Positions 14,464 through 22,110 of a stretch of 23,596 nt of DNA are shown here, piece by piece. Source of the DNA: Oribacterium sp. (GTDB lineage: Bacteria; Bacillota_A; Clostridia; Lachnospirales; Lachnospiraceae); assembly GCA_017940955.1 (NCBI GenBank), contig JAGAXP010000173.1, positions 1-23,596 of the forward strand, given 5' to 3'. Position 1 is the first letter of the stretch, and every line of letters begins with the position of its first letter. Position numbers and translations under genes: made by a program. The notes beneath the pieces were generated by a model, which was not told where the DNA came from, did not search any database, and saw nothing but the letters and a program-made list of their open reading frames with translations.

Positions 14464-15543
14464 TTGAGCAGAAATCTTTTGGAATTAAAAAACATTACTA
14501 AAGCCTACGACGGAACGATCATCCTGGATGACCTGTCCCTGGACATCCATGAGAACAGCTTCGTAACGCTGCTGGGCCCCTCAGGCTGCGGAAAGACCAC
14601 AACACTCCGTATCATCGGCGGATTCGAGAAGCCCGACAAAGGAAGTGTCCTTTTCGACGGACAGGACATCACAAATCTTCCCGCCAACCAGCGCCAGCTC
14701 AACACGGTTTTCCAGAAGTATGCTCTCTTCCCGCACATGAGCATCGAAGAAAACATTGCCTTCGGACTCCGTATAAAGAAAAAATCCGATTCCTATATAA
14801 AAGACAAGATCAAATATGCCCTGAAGCTCGTAAACCTTGACGGCTTTGAGAAGCGCCGCATCGACTCCCTTTCCGGCGGACAGCAGCAGCGAATCGCCAT
14901 CGCCCGCGCCATAGTAAATGAGCCGCGACTCCTCCTTCTGGATGAGCCCCTGGGCGCCCTGGATCTTAAGCTCCGCCAGGAAATGCAGTACGAGCTCATA
15001 AGACTCAAGAACGAGCTGGGAATCACCTTCATATATGTAACTCACGACCAGGAAGAAGCCCTCACCATGTCAGACTACGTGGTAGTCATGAACCAGGGCT
15101 ACATCCAGCAGGCCGGAAGCCCTGAGCAGATCTACAATGAGCCTGAGAATGCCTTTGTTGCAGACTTCATCGGTGATTCCAACATCCTGGCCGGCACCAT
15201 GATCGAGGACTATTCCGTTCGCATCCTTGGCAAAGTATTCAAGTGCATCGACGCCGGCTTCGGCAACAACAAGCCAGTGGACGTTGTTATCCGACCCGAG
15301 GACGTGGAGCTTCTTGATGAAGATGATCCAAGGGCAATCCTTCACGGCGAAATGACCCACGTCATCTTCAAGGGCGAAATGTACGAGATGGAGTGCACCA
15401 CACCTGACGGCTACGAGTGGCTCATCCATTCCACAGAGCTTCGCGAGCCCGGCACCAAGGTCGGCCTCTACGTGAAGCCCTCCAACATTCAGATCATGAA
15501 CAAGCCGGAATCTGAGGATGAGGAGGCGATGGACATTGAATAA
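14464..15543 (+). CDS. potA: spermidine/putrescine ABC transporter ATP-binding protein
   Basis: The ATPase of the polyamine importer. Counting from the TTG at 14464 (359 aa), the protein begins [17 protein letters not shown], as PotA usually does, with GGGGAGG 8 nt upstream; the frame is open to an ATG at 14413, but that ATG has no RBS. Walker A GPSGCGKT (38-45), Q-loop VFQKYALFP, signature LSGGQ (136-140), Walker B LLLLDEP with D160-E161, and switch H194 are all intact. The C-terminal TOBE-like region starts near residue 240. It overlaps potB by 8 nt, indicating translational coupling. Confidence 0.95.
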   Translation: MSRNLLELKNITKAYDGTIILDDLSLDIHENSFVTLLGPSGCGKTTTLRIIGGFEKPDKGSVLFDGQDITNLPANQRQLNTVFQKYALFPHMSIEENIAFGLRIKKKSDSYIKDKIKYALKLVNLDGFEKRRIDSLSGGQQQRIAIARAIVNEPRLLLLDEPLGALDLKLRQEMQYELIRLKNELGITFIYVTHDQEEALTMSDYVVVMNQGYIQQAGSPEQIYNEPENAFVADFIGDSNILAGTMIEDYSVRILGKVFKCIDAGFGNNKPVDVVIRPEDVELLDEDDPRAILHGEMTHVIFKGEMYEMECTTPDGYEWLIHSTELREPGTKVGLYVKPSNIQIMNKPESEDEEAMDIE

Positions 15544-16366
15544 CAAATCCTCCAGATATCTTGCGGGACCCTACGTAGTGTGGATCGTCGGATTCATCGT
15601 GATCCCGCTGCTCACCATCCTGTATTACGGTTTTACAAATGATGTTAATGTTTTCACCCTGAGCAATCTCATGGAGATCTGCCGCTGGGAAAACTACAGG
15701 CCACTGTACAGGGCGCTGATGCTTTCTGCAGCCAGCACGATAGTTTGCTTCCTGATAGCATTCCCCCTGGCCATGATCCTTCGTGAAAACAAGTTCAGCC
15801 GGGGCTCCTTCATTGTGTTCATATTCATCCTCCCCATGTGGATGAACTCACTTCTCAGAATCCTGGCATGGCAGACACTCCTGGAGAGAAAAGGAGTTAT
15901 CAACGGAATACTGACAACCCTTCACCTCCCGGAGCAGCACCTCATCAACACAACAGCAGCAGTCATGATCGGAATGGTTTACGACTTCCTTCCTTTCATG
16001 ATATTGCCGCTTTACAACGCACTCATGAAAATCGATGACAATACCATCAACGCGGCCTATGACCTTGGGGCAAGCTTCTGGCAGACCCTCACGAAGATCA
16101 TACTTCCGCTGTCTGTCCCGGGCATCGTTTCCGGAGTCACCATGGTATTTGTACCGGCTCTCACAACCTTCGCCATCTCCAACATGCTTGGCGGCGGCAA
16201 GATCTACCTTATCGGTAATGTCATCGAGCAGGAGTTCATGCAGGACTCCGACTGGCATCAGGGCTCGGGACTGAGTCTCGTGCTCATGATATTCGTCATC
16301 GTGTCAATGCTTATCGTTAACCACTTCGATGACCATAAAGATTCGGAAAGAGGAGGTATCATGTGA
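15536..16366 (+). CDS. potB: spermidine/putrescine ABC transporter permease PotB
   Basis: First of the two membrane permeases. About six hydrophobic segments are visible, with the EAA-like cytoplasmic loop [26 protein letters not shown] that contacts PotA. The TTG at 15536 gives a 276 aa protein starting [16 protein letters not shown] and has AGGAGG 9 nt upstream; the alternative ATG at 15518 would add six residues (RRRWT) and place the Shine-Dalgarno inside the coding sequence. It overlaps potA at the start and potC at the end. Confidence 0.93.
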   Translation: MNNKSSRYLAGPYVVWIVGFIVIPLLTILYYGFTNDVNVFTLSNLMEICRWENYRPLYRALMLSAASTIVCFLIAFPLAMILRENKFSRGSFIVFIFILPMWMNSLLRILAWQTLLERKGVINGILTTLHLPEQHLINTTAAVMIGMVYDFLPFMILPLYNALMKIDDNTINAAYDLGASFWQTLTKIILPLSVPGIVSGVTMVFVPALTTFAISNMLGGGKIYLIGNVIEQEFMQDSDWHQGSGLSLVLMIFVIVSMLIVNHFDDHKDSERGGIM

Positions 16367-17163
16367 TGGACAAGTTAAAGAAATTTGCCTCCGACTGCTA
16401 CCTCGCCATCATCGTGCTTTTTATGTACGCCCCCATCGCGACCCTGATTGTTCTTTCCTTTAACAGCGGCCGTTCCCGCGCCAAGTGGTCCGGCTTCACC
16501 ACCGACTGGTACATGGAAATGTGGTCGGACGAGACCATTATGGCTGCCCTCAGAAACACTATCATCATTGCGTTCCTGTCGGCACTTATCGCAACAGTGC
16601 TTGGTACCATCGCGGCCATAGGCATTAACAACATGAAGTCCTGGTCCAGGAACACCATCATGAGCATTACCAATATCCCTATGCTCAATGCCGACATCGT
16701 TACGGGTATCTCTCTGATGCTGTGCTTCATAGCCTTCAGGATATCCCTGGGCTTCCACACCATACTGATCGCCCACATTACCTTCAACCTGCCTTACGTA
16801 ATTCTCAGTGTAATGCCTAAGGTCAGACAGTCCAGCAAGGATACCTATGAGGCGGCGCTTGACCTCGGTGCAACACCCACACAGGCCTTTTTCAAGGTGG
16901 TGCTGCCGGAGCTTATGCCGGGTGTCACCTCCGGATTTATGCTGGCCTTCACCATGAGTCTTGATGACTTTATCATTACCCACTTCACGAGAGGTGCGGG
17001 AATCGACACCATCTCGACGCTGGTTTACAGCCAGGTACGAAAGGGCATCAGCCCCACCATGTATGCGCTGTCCACGGTCATCTTTGTGACGGTGTTCATC
17101 ATCCTCATCATGGGAAATTATGCGCCGGAGTGGCTGGAGAAGAAAAAGAGCAAGGAAAATTGA
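16366..17163 (+). CDS. potC: spermidine/putrescine ABC transporter permease PotC
   Basis: Second permease of the importer, 265 aa with six predicted membrane segments and the EAA-type loop EAALDLGATPTQAFFKVVLPELMPGV. The ATG shares its A with the TGA stop of potB; a GTG three bases earlier (16363) is also in frame, and AGGAGG (16351-16356) serves either. The C-terminus is short and lysine-rich. A 161-nt gap follows before potD. Confidence 0.94.
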   Translation: MDKLKKFASDCYLAIIVLFMYAPIATLIVLSFNSGRSRAKWSGFTTDWYMEMWSDETIMAALRNTIIIAFLSALIATVLGTIAAIGINNMKSWSRNTIMSITNIPMLNADIVTGISLMLCFIAFRISLGFHTILIAHITFNLPYVILSVMPKVRQSSKDTYEAALDLGATPTQAFFKVVLPELMPGVTSGFMLAFTMSLDDFIITHFTRGAGIDTISTLVYSQVRKGISPTMYALSTVIFVTVFIILIMGNYAPEWLEKKKSKEN

Positions 17164-17324
17164 GGTCTTTGATGGATTTAAGGGGATCCCGGATGAATTT
17201 AAGTCACGTGACCGGTTTAAATAAGAAAAAAGCCTTCAGAGTGCTTCATGAAGAGATGCAGTGCCGCATTTTGAAAATCGAAACACAGGAGAGTGACTTC
17301 CGGGAATTCAGGGAGAAAAGCTAA

Positions 17325-18461
17325 ATGAAAAAAGCATTAAAACAGTACAGGCGGCGTTTTGCCGCAGGTGCAGCAGTTCTTCTTATGTCTGCGGGGATTT
17401 CCGCTGTTACTGCAGGCTGCGGCAGCACCGAAAAAGATATAGAAGAGATACCGACACCGGCATCAAAAACCTTATATGTTTATAATGCCGGAGAGTATAT
17501 CGATCCCGAGCTCATCGATCAGTTCGAGGCAGAGACCGGTATCAATGTTGTCTACGATGTGTTCGAGACCCTGGAGGAAATGTATCCGGTCATCGAGGCA
17601 GGTGGAGTTATCTACGATTGTGTCTGCCCTTCGGATTACATGATCGAGAAGATGATCGAGAACAACCTTCTTCAGGAGTTTGATCCTGAGAAGATACCGA
17701 ACCTTCAGTACATCGGCGAAGACTACATGAAGATGGCTTCCCAGTTCGACCCGGGAAACAAATATGCAGTGCCCTACACCTGGGGAACAGTAGGAATCCT
17801 TTATAACACCAGGATGCTTGACGAGCTTGGAGTTCCTTACCCCACAAAGTGGTCTGATCTCTGGAACCCGGCCCTCAAGAACGAGATCCTCATGCAGGAC
17901 TCAGTCCGGGATGCCTTCATGGTAGCCCTCAAGAAGAACGGCTACAGCTGCAATACCGAGAATCCCGGGGAGCTTGACAAGGCGATGCAGGATCTCATTG
18001 ACCAGAAGCCCATCGTGCAGGCCTATGTAATCGATCAGGTCAGAGACAAGATGATCGGCGAAGAAGCGGCCGTCGGAGTTATCTACTCCGGAGAGATTCT
18101 CTATATTCAGGACGAGCTTGACGGCTCCGGAATCGATGTTGAGTACTGTATCCCTGAGGAGGGAACCAACCTCTGGATCGACGCCTGGGTTATCCCGAAG
18201 AACGCCCGCAACAAAGAGTATGCCGAAAAGTGGATCGACTTCCTCTGCAGACCTGACGTGGCAGCTCAGAACTTTGAGTACATCACCTACTCAACTCCCA
18301 ATGTCGGCGCCATGGACCTCCTTGACGAAGAGTACCTGGAAAACGAAGCAGTCTTCCCGGACACTTCAGAACTCCTCAAAACCTCAGAGTTCTATCACTA
18401 CCTGGGACCTGCAGGCGATTCACTTTATAACAACCGCTGGAAAATCGTAAAATCAAGCTGA
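17325..18461 (+). CDS. potD: spermidine/putrescine-binding lipoprotein PotD
   Basis: The extracellular substrate-binding lipoprotein, 378 aa. A basic N-terminus and hydrophobic stretch end in the lipobox T29-A-G-C32, where C32 would be lipidated. The mature part follows the PotD/PotF pattern: LYVYNAGEYIDPELIDQFEAETGINVVYD, CPSDYMIEKM, PYTWGTVGILYN, and WIDAWVIPKNARN. Acidic and aromatic residues for amine binding are plausible but not mapped. AGGGAG lies before the ATG. The 161 nt between potC and potD carry no clear promoter or terminator, so it is probably the last gene of the operon. Confidence 0.95.
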   Translation: MKKALKQYRRRFAAGAAVLLMSAGISAVTAGCGSTEKDIEEIPTPASKTLYVYNAGEYIDPELIDQFEAETGINVVYDVFETLEEMYPVIEAGGVIYDCVCPSDYMIEKMIENNLLQEFDPEKIPNLQYIGEDYMKMASQFDPGNKYAVPYTWGTVGILYNTRMLDELGVPYPTKWSDLWNPALKNEILMQDSVRDAFMVALKKNGYSCNTENPGELDKAMQDLIDQKPIVQAYVIDQVRDKMIGEEAAVGVIYSGEILYIQDELDGSGIDVEYCIPEEGTNLWIDAWVIPKNARNKEYAEKWIDFLCRPDVAAQNFEYITYSTPNVGAMDLLDEEYLENEAVFPDTSELLKTSEFYHYLGPAGDSLYNNRWKIVKSS

Positions 18462-18591
18462 GAAGAAGAGCTGCCCATCCGGGCAGCTCTTTTTTAACTA
18501 TATCACAGTATCTGATACATGAAGACGCAGCTTCTGTCATTGAAGGTTTGCCAAAATTTTGAGCAGGTGTTTTTACTACTTCTATTGCCAT
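18376..18591 (-). pseudogene. possible truncated small gene overlapping the end of potD
   Basis: On the minus strand an extended -10 (TGG-TATAAT, 18616-18624) is followed by AAGGAGG (18601-18607) and, 9 nt later, an ATG at 18591. The frame begins MAIEVVKTPAQNFGKPSMTE and then runs through the reverse complement of the potD terminator and 86 nt of potD. The first 30 or so residues look like a real gene start; the rest looks like fortuitous read-through, so the gene is probably a remnant cut off next to potD. Not recognised. Confidence 0.3.
18468..18495 (+). terminator. strong intrinsic terminator of potABCD
   Basis: GAGCTGCCC (18468-18476), loop ATCC, GGGCAGCTC (18481-18489), then six Ts. Confidence 0.95.
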
Positions 18592-18697
18592 AGAGCTAAT
18601 CCTCCTTGCATGTTCATTATACCATCTATTATTTTTGATATGAAATCTAAACATTTTCCTTTAGCAACTTTTAAGAATTCTCCCCTTTATAACCTTA

Positions 18698-18769
18698 GAA
18701 TGTCTACCAGACTTTAGAAGCATACCATAGCCGGACAGAGTTTCATATGGTCTGTTTTCAGACTATATC
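18698..18769 (+). repeat. 72-nt composite repeat, copy 1
   Basis: Matches 20024-20095 with a single difference (T at 18764 versus C). It includes AGAAGCATACC and a hairpin ATATGGTCTG-TTTT-CAGACTATAT. The palindrome at 18769-18810 is joined directly to its right end. Confidence 0.92.
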
Positions 18770-18810
18770 CATCGGGGACGGTTTTCGCCGGCGAGAACCG
18801 TCCCCGATGG
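18769..18810. repeat. REP-like palindrome, copy 2
   Basis: 42-nt inverted repeat centred at 18789/18790, outer arms CCATCGGGGACGG, one G-T mismatch within the arms. It adjoins the 72-nt repeat and lies 54 nt after the end of the rpn gene on the minus strand. Confidence 0.93.
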
Positions 18811-18863
18811 TCATATGTATCATGTCAACATTAATTAACGGTTAAGGGTGATATGCGCTCTGA

Positions 18864-19889
18864 CTATCCAAATATTGCTTTTATAACTTTATCTTCGTCA
18901 TAGTTGGGTGCAAAATCTGATGCGGTGTCAAATAATGTTTTGATTCTTGACTCATCTTCTTCGAGTTCATCTGCAATCTGAGCAAGGTCTTTACCTTTAC
19001 GAAGTTTACGGCATATTTGCCTTGTTAGCGTTTTTTTCACTCCTTTATCAATACCTTCATTTTCAATAGCATCTGCATAAGTACACAAACCTTTCACCTC
19101 ACTTTCAACTTCTCTTGTTATTTTAAGACCATAAACTGACTTTAGTTTCATAACCTTTTCGGCTCCATTGATCCGTTTATCAAACAGATCTGTAAGCATT
19201 CGAATCATTTCATTCTCGGAATTCTCGTGGTCATGTTTTTTACTGATATAGATGATGATCGCATTGAGAATATCATACTTCGGATCATCTGAATTACTAC
19301 CAAACAAAAAACTTCTGTCAATTTTATAAACTTCAATTGAATTCGCTCTGGTCTGAGCTGCTCCGGTGCAAAGCCAGATAGAGTATACCTTTTTGATATT
19401 CCCATACTTTACGGGATCGTCACTGTCTGTAGTGAACTCAACTCCCTGCTGTGCCGAGATCATGCGGCAGCAATAGAATAAGGCTCTCAGCGGTAAATCA
19501 TATCCGGGTTTATCTTCATTCTGGGCTTCAAGATTTATGATGAGTTTAATATACTCTGAATCTCCATTGCCGGGCAGCCTAAGATACGTACGTATATCGT
19601 ATCTGTCCAGACCTTCTTCGTTCAAATACGCTTCTGTATTCAGTCCATCTATACGTTCACCTGCATTGGTGAGCCCGCTGTCAACATAAACCTTACTTAC
19701 GAGAACATCACCTTCTATACAGGCCTCAATCTCGTCATAATTCATATCCCGGCACTCGGATACGACTTCTTTGAAAATCCTTGCAAGCAAAGGTTTGTAC
19801 GCAAGGATATTTTTCACCGTCATATCCAGCCGGATCTTGTCGGGGTCTGCAGCCACTATGGCTTTCCCCAATCCTGTAAATTGTTCCAT
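18864..19889 (-). CDS. Rpn-family recombination-promoting nuclease / PD-(D/E)XK transposase-like
   Basis: A 341 aa protein of the Rpn type, a group of PD-(D/E)XK nucleases that raise RecA-independent recombination in E. coli and are abundant in Lachnospiraceae. The likely catalytic strand is LIINLEAQN (E123, Q125 counting from a GTG two codons upstream), followed by YDLPLRALFYCCRMISAQ. A coiled, charged C-terminus (KKTLTRQICRKLRKGKDLAQIADELEED) is typical. AGGAG is 5 nt before the ATG at 19889; a GTG two codons upstream overlaps the RBS and is less likely. A TATAAT on the minus strand (19936-19941) may be its -10. It sits between two direct 72-nt repeats. Confidence 0.82.
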   Translation of the reverse strand: MEQFTGLGKAIVAADPDKIRLDMTVKNILAYKPLLARIFKEVVSECRDMNYDEIEACIEGDVLVSKVYVDSGLTNAGERIDGLNTEAYLNEEGLDRYDIRTYLRLPGNGDSEYIKLIINLEAQNEDKPGYDLPLRALFYCCRMISAQQGVEFTTDSDDPVKYGNIKKVYSIWLCTGAAQTRANSIEVYKIDRSFLFGSNSDDPKYDILNAIIIYISKKHDHENSENEMIRMLTDLFDKRINGAEKVMKLKSVYGLKITREVESEVKGLCTYADAIENEGIDKGVKKTLTRQICRKLRKGKDLAQIADELEEDESRIKTLFDTASDFAPNYDEDKVIKAIFG

Positions 19890-20023
19890 ATCCACTCCTA
19901 AAGTACAGCGAGAAAGATATGAACCTCTCGCCTTGATTATATATCAGTTCTGCGCAAAGCTGATAATGAAATTTATATTATCGGGAATGATCATTCTGAA
20001 TGAATTTCAAGATTATAATCGTT

Positions 20024-20095
20024 GAATGTCTACCAGACTTTAGAAGCATACCATAGCCGGACAGAGTTTCATATGGTCTGTTTTCAGACCATATC
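20024..20095 (+). repeat. 72-nt composite repeat, copy 2
   Basis: Same orientation as copy 1 and identical at 71 of 72 positions, with a perfect hairpin ATATGGTCTG-TTTT-CAGACCATAT. Here no palindrome follows; instead the stop codon of the relB-like gene begins 3 nt further on. Confidence 0.92.
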
Positions 20096-20098
20096 TTT

Positions 20099-20365
20099 TC
20101 ACTCATTGTCATCCTCGATCAGTTCATGTACAGTACCTTTGCCTTCACGTAACTCTTTTACAGACTTTAAAATGTATGCCTGATTAACCGGGTCATAGAA
20201 GGGGTCACCTTGTTTAATGTCAAAGGGAATACGCTTTTCCCTTAAAACGGCTTTTACATAGATATTAATAGCTGCTGACGAAGTAAGACCAACAGAAGAA
20301 CAAAAGGAATCAAAATCAGCTTTATCGCGTTCATCGACACGAGCAGTCAGAGTAGATAGTGCCAT
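20099..20365 (-). CDS. RelB/DinJ family antitoxin, apparently without its toxin
   Basis: An 88 aa ribbon-helix-helix antitoxin: LSTLTARVDERDKADFDSFCSSVGLTSSAAINIYVKAVLREKRIPFDI is the RelB/DinJ N-terminal signature. AAGGAGG lies 7 nt before the ATG. The partner toxin (YafQ/RelE type) normally follows or overlaps this gene, but only 3 nt after the stop the 72-nt repeat starts, then the rpn gene. The toxin therefore seems to have been lost or replaced. A convincing promoter with an operator-like dyad is retained, so it may still be expressed. Confidence 0.88.
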   Translation of the reverse strand: MALSTLTARVDERDKADFDSFCSSVGLTSSAAINIYVKAVLREKRIPFDIKQGDPFYDPVNQAYILKSVKELREGKGTVHELIEDDNE

Positions 20366-20391
20366 TAGTATACCTCCTTAAATCATCTTTG

Positions 20392-20420
20392 ATTATACCA
20401 CTATCGTATTACAATAGCAA
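20392..20420 (-). promoter_or_regulatory. relB promoter with a 17-bp operator-like inverted repeat
   Basis: Minus strand: TTGCTA, 17-nt spacer, TATAAT preceded by TGG. The inverted repeat CTATTGTA-A-TACGATAG (20401-20417), one mismatch in 8-bp arms, fills the spacer; RelB-type antitoxins autoregulate through such sites. Confidence 0.72.
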
Positions 20421-20436
20421 TCATACGTATGCGGAA

Positions 20437-20488
20437 TATAACCATCGGGGACGGTTCTCGCCGGCGAGAACCGTCCCCGATGGTTATA
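20437..20488. repeat. REP-like palindrome, copy 3 (52 nt, perfect)
   Basis: Perfect inverted repeat centred at 20462/20463 with outer arms TATAACCATCGGGGACGG. It lies between the divergent relB-like gene and the signal-peptidase-like gene. No 72-nt repeat is attached. Confidence 0.95.
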
Positions 20489-20611
20489 AAAACGTTGTTC
20501 CCGGCTTCAATAAACTATGAATTTACGGGAGTCTCAGTCTCACAGGCTCAAACTTCTCCCCCTTCTTATCTGAGAAAAACACGACAGTTTAGTAACAGTT
20601 TGTGCTAAGAT

Positions 20612-20648
20612 AGTGTCATTGACACTGCGTTTTTAGATGATATACAAT
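20612..20648 (+). promoter_or_regulatory. promoter of the signal-peptidase-like gene with a 15-bp palindrome on the -35
   Basis: TTGACA (20619-20624), 18-nt spacer, TACAAT (20643-20648). AGTGTCATTGACACT (20612-20626) is a perfect palindrome around a central T and covers the -35, suggesting repressor binding. A leader of about 110 nt follows. Confidence 0.7.
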
Positions 20649-20766
20649 CTGAGCATTAATTGTTATCATATAGAATGGAATACACATTTAAGAGGGAGCC
20701 GATCAGAGATCTGCATCTGTATGTCAGAGATTAACGGCAAAAAAGCGTATATAGAGGAGGAACAAT

Positions 20767-21348
20767 ATGAGCCAGAAAAAAGGTTCTCCGGGAAATAGTT
20801 CACAAGCCAAAGGAGGTCCTGTAGAGCAGGCGATAAGAAAGAGGCGGAGAAGGCTTAGCCAGATAAGTGATATAAAGTCATTTTTCTCAAGACTTCTCGT
20901 GATGATCATCATGATATATATCATGTTCTGGATCATCTTCGGATTGCAGCCTATGGCAAATGATGATATGAAACCAAGAATAAGTGCCGGAGACCTGATG
21001 CTTTTCTACCGGCTTGAGACACGAATCAATTCCGATGATGTGGTGGTTATCCATAAAGACGGAAAGACCTACACGGGAAGGATCGTGGCAAAGGGCGGAG
21101 ATAAGGTTGAAGTTACTGACGATTCAACACTTAAGATCAACGACAGTACGATGATCGAAAGCGATATATTCTACAGCACACCAAAGTATGAGGAATACGT
21201 TCAGTATCCACTCCAACTTGCGGAGGATGAGTACTTCATCTTATGCGACTACAGAAACGGAGCAAAGGACAGCCGGTATTTTGGCGCAGTGAAGAAAAAT
21301 GAAATAATGGGTAAGGTTATCACAATCATAAGAAGATCAAATCTATAA
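20767..21348 (+). CDS. signal peptidase I-like protein lacking the catalytic Ser/Lys dyad
   Basis: A 193 aa S26-fold protein with a basic cytoplasmic N-terminus (24-29, KRRRRL) and one membrane anchor (about 40-61). The box that normally reads G-D-S-M-x-P-T is N65-D-D67-M-K-P-R, so the nucleophile Ser is Asp67; the box with the general-base Lys (K-R-V/I) reads T-G104-R-I-V-A-K-G-G-D, so Lys is Gly104. The last box survives as CDYRNGAKDSRYFG. Asp and Gly at these places are what I recall for SipA of Streptococcus pyogenes, a non-proteolytic helper of pilus assembly. AGAGGAGG precedes the ATG. Housekeeping leader peptidase activity is unlikely. Confidence 0.82.
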   Translation: MSQKKGSPGNSSQAKGGPVEQAIRKRRRRLSQISDIKSFFSRLLVMIIMIYIMFWIIFGLQPMANDDMKPRISAGDLMLFYRLETRINSDDVVVIHKDGKTYTGRIVAKGGDKVEVTDDSTLKINDSTMIESDIFYSTPKYEEYVQYPLQLAEDEYFILCDYRNGAKDSRYFGAVKKNEIMGKVITIIRRSNL

Positions 21349-21369
21349 GATATGGTCGCTATCTAACAT

Positions 21370-21415
21370 GACCATCGGGGACGGTTCTCGTCGGTGAGAA
21401 CCGTCCCCGATGGTC
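21370..21415. repeat. REP-like palindrome, copy 4
   Basis: 46-nt inverted repeat, outer arms GACCATCGGGGACGG, centre changed to CGTCGGTG. It sits between the convergent ends of the signal-peptidase-like gene and the RelE-type toxin gene, 3 nt from the toxin stop. Confidence 0.93.
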
Positions 21416-21418
21416 GTA

Positions 21419-21751
21419 TTAATCGAGCCCTAACTCTTTCATGAAGATTATTTCATAGTCCTGCATCTGATGATATATAGCATCAGATGCAATATCTCCG
21501 ATTATTCTATATATCATTACATAGTCATGCCTTTGAAATAGAATTTTATGGTAACCAGGATTTCGTAGCTCTTCACTTTCGCAAAATGTCATACTGCCGG
21601 CAACCATTTCAAGAATATCTATAGTCTCTAATGCATCCAAAAGAACTGCATCCGCACCCTGTTCATCAGAAAGAGTGTACTGGATATAATCTATGTATCG
21701 GTTTAATAACTCTTGAGCTTTCGGAGTAATATGTGTTTTATATGAATCCAT
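21419..21751 (-). CDS. RelE/ParE-superfamily toxin
   Basis: A 110 aa protein with the RelE/ParE fold pattern: an N-terminal strand and long helix (HITPKAQELLNRYIDYI), then GYHKILFQRHDYVMIYRIIGDIASDAIYHQMQDYE, where the beta-strand pair and basic residues would form the active or gyrase-binding face. Whether it cuts mRNA (RelE) or targets gyrase (ParE) cannot be told. Its ATG overlaps the last 14 nt of the antitoxin gene, so the pair is translationally coupled. Confidence 0.82.
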   Translation of the reverse strand: MDSYKTHITPKAQELLNRYIDYIQYTLSDEQGADAVLLDALETIDILEMVAGSMTFCESEELRNPGYHKILFQRHDYVMIYRIIGDIASDAIYHQMQDYEIIFMKELGLD

Positions 21752-21980
21752 GTGATCTCCGCATCTCCATTATCGCTTCACGCGCATCCAGGCTTTTGCC
21801 CTGTTCGAATTCCTCTCTCGATATGGCCAGATCAGTCAGGACCTGCTCTTTAGTTAATGGTCCAAATGGATTTTCGGGTTTGATTTCTTCAAATAGCTTT
21901 CTGGTATATTTATAAACTTTGCTAATGTCTTCATCTGGCATAGATTCCAGCATGGCAATTGTAGCCTCAAGAATGTTCAT
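21738..21980 (-). CDS. antitoxin partner of the RelE/ParE-type toxin
   Basis: An 80 aa acidic, helical protein: MNILEATIAMLESMPDEDI, a KVYKYTRKLF helix, FGPLTKEQVLTDLAISREEFEQGKSLDAREAIMEMRRSHG. Clostridial antitoxins that precede RelE-type toxins share this shape, with a C-terminal toxin-binding tail. AAAGGAG lies 7 nt before the ATG at 21980. The frame is open further upstream to 22052, but those 24 codons are a piece of an rpn gene plus the RBS region, not part of the antitoxin. Confidence 0.78.
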   Translation of the reverse strand: MNILEATIAMLESMPDEDISKVYKYTRKLFEEIKPENPFGPLTKEQVLTDLAISREEFEQGKSLDAREAIMEMRRSHGFI

Positions 21981-21998
21981 GTATTTTCTCCTTTTGTT

Positions 21999-22052
21999 CT
22001 TGTCGGGGTCCGCAGCCACTATGGCTTTCCCCAATCCTGTTAACTGTTCCAT
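21999..22052 (-). pseudogene. 5' fragment of a second rpn-type gene
   Basis: Codons 1-18 (MEQLTGLGKAIVAADPDK) match the start of the rpn gene at 19836-19889, with three base differences over 56 nt. After this the sequence changes abruptly into the RBS and start of the antitoxin gene, in the same frame. The rest of this rpn copy is gone. Its upstream side joins directly to the shortened 72-nt repeat at 22054. Confidence 0.88.
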
Positions 22053-22053
22053 A

Positions 22054-22110
22054 TTAGAAGCATACCACAGCCGGACCGGGTTTCATATGGTCTGTTTTCA
22101 GACCATATCC
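22054..22110 (+). repeat. 72-nt composite repeat, copy 3 (57 nt, 5'-truncated)
   Basis: Aligns with 18714-18770, starting at TTAGAAGCATACC, with four differences. The hairpin ATATGGTCTG-TTTT-CAGACCATAT is perfect, and a palindrome follows at once, as in copy 1. Confidence 0.9.

Noticed and set aside
17130..17324. 64-codon frame between potC and potD
   Set aside because: Overlaps the end of potC, has no RBS or recognisable motif, and ends exactly where potD begins by chance.
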